Part shown: positions 63,466 to 64,000 of the stretch, in pieces
How the letters are laid out: every line of letters begins with the position of its first letter
Position numbering within the stretch: position 1 is the stretch's first letter
Source of the DNA: Pomphorhynchus laevis
Taxonomy: Eukaryota; Acanthocephala; Palaeacanthocephala; Echinorhynchida; Pomphorhynchidae
Direction of reading: 5' to 3'
Assembly (NCBI GenBank): GCA_012934845.2
Contig: WNNJ02001887.1
Location: 1 to 64,000 of the forward strand
DNA: 64,000 bases
Made by a program: the position numbers and the translations under genes
Notes under the pieces: model-generated
The model's input: the letters and a program-made list of their open reading frames with translations, nothing else
The model's database searches: none
Told to the model about the DNA's origin: nothing

Positions 63466-64000
63466 GATATCAAACAGGTTTATATTTTATTTTGAAAACA
63501 GGTTACTGACATTTATCGCGTTCTATATTTTTTATTTTTTCAATATTATCTACATAATCTGTAGATGCCATGTGATAATGGATAATAGATTAGATTAACG
63601 TCGATATAATTTTATGGCATAATACCATAATACTTTGTTGATACTATGTGATATACTATGTCAATGATATCTGCATAATCTGTAGATTCTATGTGATAAC
63701 GTATAATATATTAATGTCGATATAATTTTATGACTTAATACTATAATACTTTGTTGATAATAAACAAAGAATAAATAAAAGTTGTTTGTCTAAACATTAT
63801 TAATATTATGCAGAAAAATATAAACAAAAATATTGTTTACTTTTTGATAACAAACACGCTGTGTTTGTATGAAAAGTTGAGTGTTAGTTTAAGATCATAA
63901 ATATCGCTAACGATTATAAATAAATAACATTTATTGATATTTGCTATCAATTAAATTGTTTACGATTATAAATATATTAAGATCATAAATATGGCTAAAT
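63466..64000. other. AT-rich end of window
   Basis: A duplicated segment of about 80-100 bp: ATCTACATAATCTGTAGATGC...GTGATAATG and GATATCTGCATAATCTGTAGATTC...GTGATAACG, each followed by TCGATATAATTTTATG and ACTTTGTTGATA, at 63547-63645 and 63668-63760. No gene is seen. Confidence 0.5.

Overview
The window is nuclear DNA from a small-intron invertebrate animal. Signs of this are spliced genes with introns of about 45-56 bp, a very AT-rich background, and many non-LTR retrotransposons, Penelope-like elements, foldback elements and SINE-like repeats. There are no operons, rRNA genes or recognisable intact tRNA genes. I cannot name the phylum with confidence; a flatworm or rotifer would fit, but that is a guess.

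Two host genes can be read exon by exon. The first is a phafin/PLEKHF-type gene (PH domain plus FYVE zinc finger) on the minus strand, in seven exons from 37244 down to 13862. All exon joins keep frame and give a product of about 260 residues. Three introns are 45-56 bp and three are large (2.2, 16.8 and 3.4 kb), and the large ones are filled with transposons. The second is the 3' end of a PX-domain gene on the plus strand (52828-53215, three exons, 50-bp introns). Weaker gene candidates are an acidic 177-residue ORF nested in a phafin intron on the opposite strand (16170-16703), a 136-residue ORF (12290-12700), and lone exon-like pieces near 4.2 kb and 47.4 kb.

Most of the rest is transposon remains. 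CR1-A is a CR1/L2-like LINE. Its longest copy is at 20781-24834, with fragments at 570-1572, 10522-11349, 17030-17465 and 25131-25252. Its 3' end carries a short hairpin that is kept by compensatory change. CR1-B is a second CR1-like family, at 1580-3460 minus and 29346-33900 plus. RLE is an R2/NeSL/R4-like LINE with an N-terminal zinc finger, an RT and a restriction-like endonuclease. It has a decayed copy at 26109-28985 minus, an almost intact copy at 40815-44045 plus, and a 413-bp internal duplicate at 38708-39120. The I/Jockey-like family with a zinc-knuckle gag has two long copies head to tail on the minus strand (54074-58080 and 58200-62230) and two short fragments (46270-46660, 53760-53935). 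Penelope-like RT copies stand in tandem at 5940-7690. Single RT fragments of other clades lie near 15.7, 19.1, 19.7 and 34.3 kb.

Between these lie structured repeats that known gene types do not explain: foldback elements sharing the same terminal and core motifs (5.1, 10.1, 20.1, 36.7, 48.3, 52.0 and 52.4 kb), an inverted pair of tRNA-like SINEs (39782-40597), and a dispersed motif of about 60 nt near Penelope-like ends. Several carry hammerhead-like boxes (CTGATGA with GAAA). In the SINE tails the boxes are closed by a stem with compensatory changes. I could not close a full three-helix hammerhead, so I report this as the most interesting open signal and not as an identified ribozyme.
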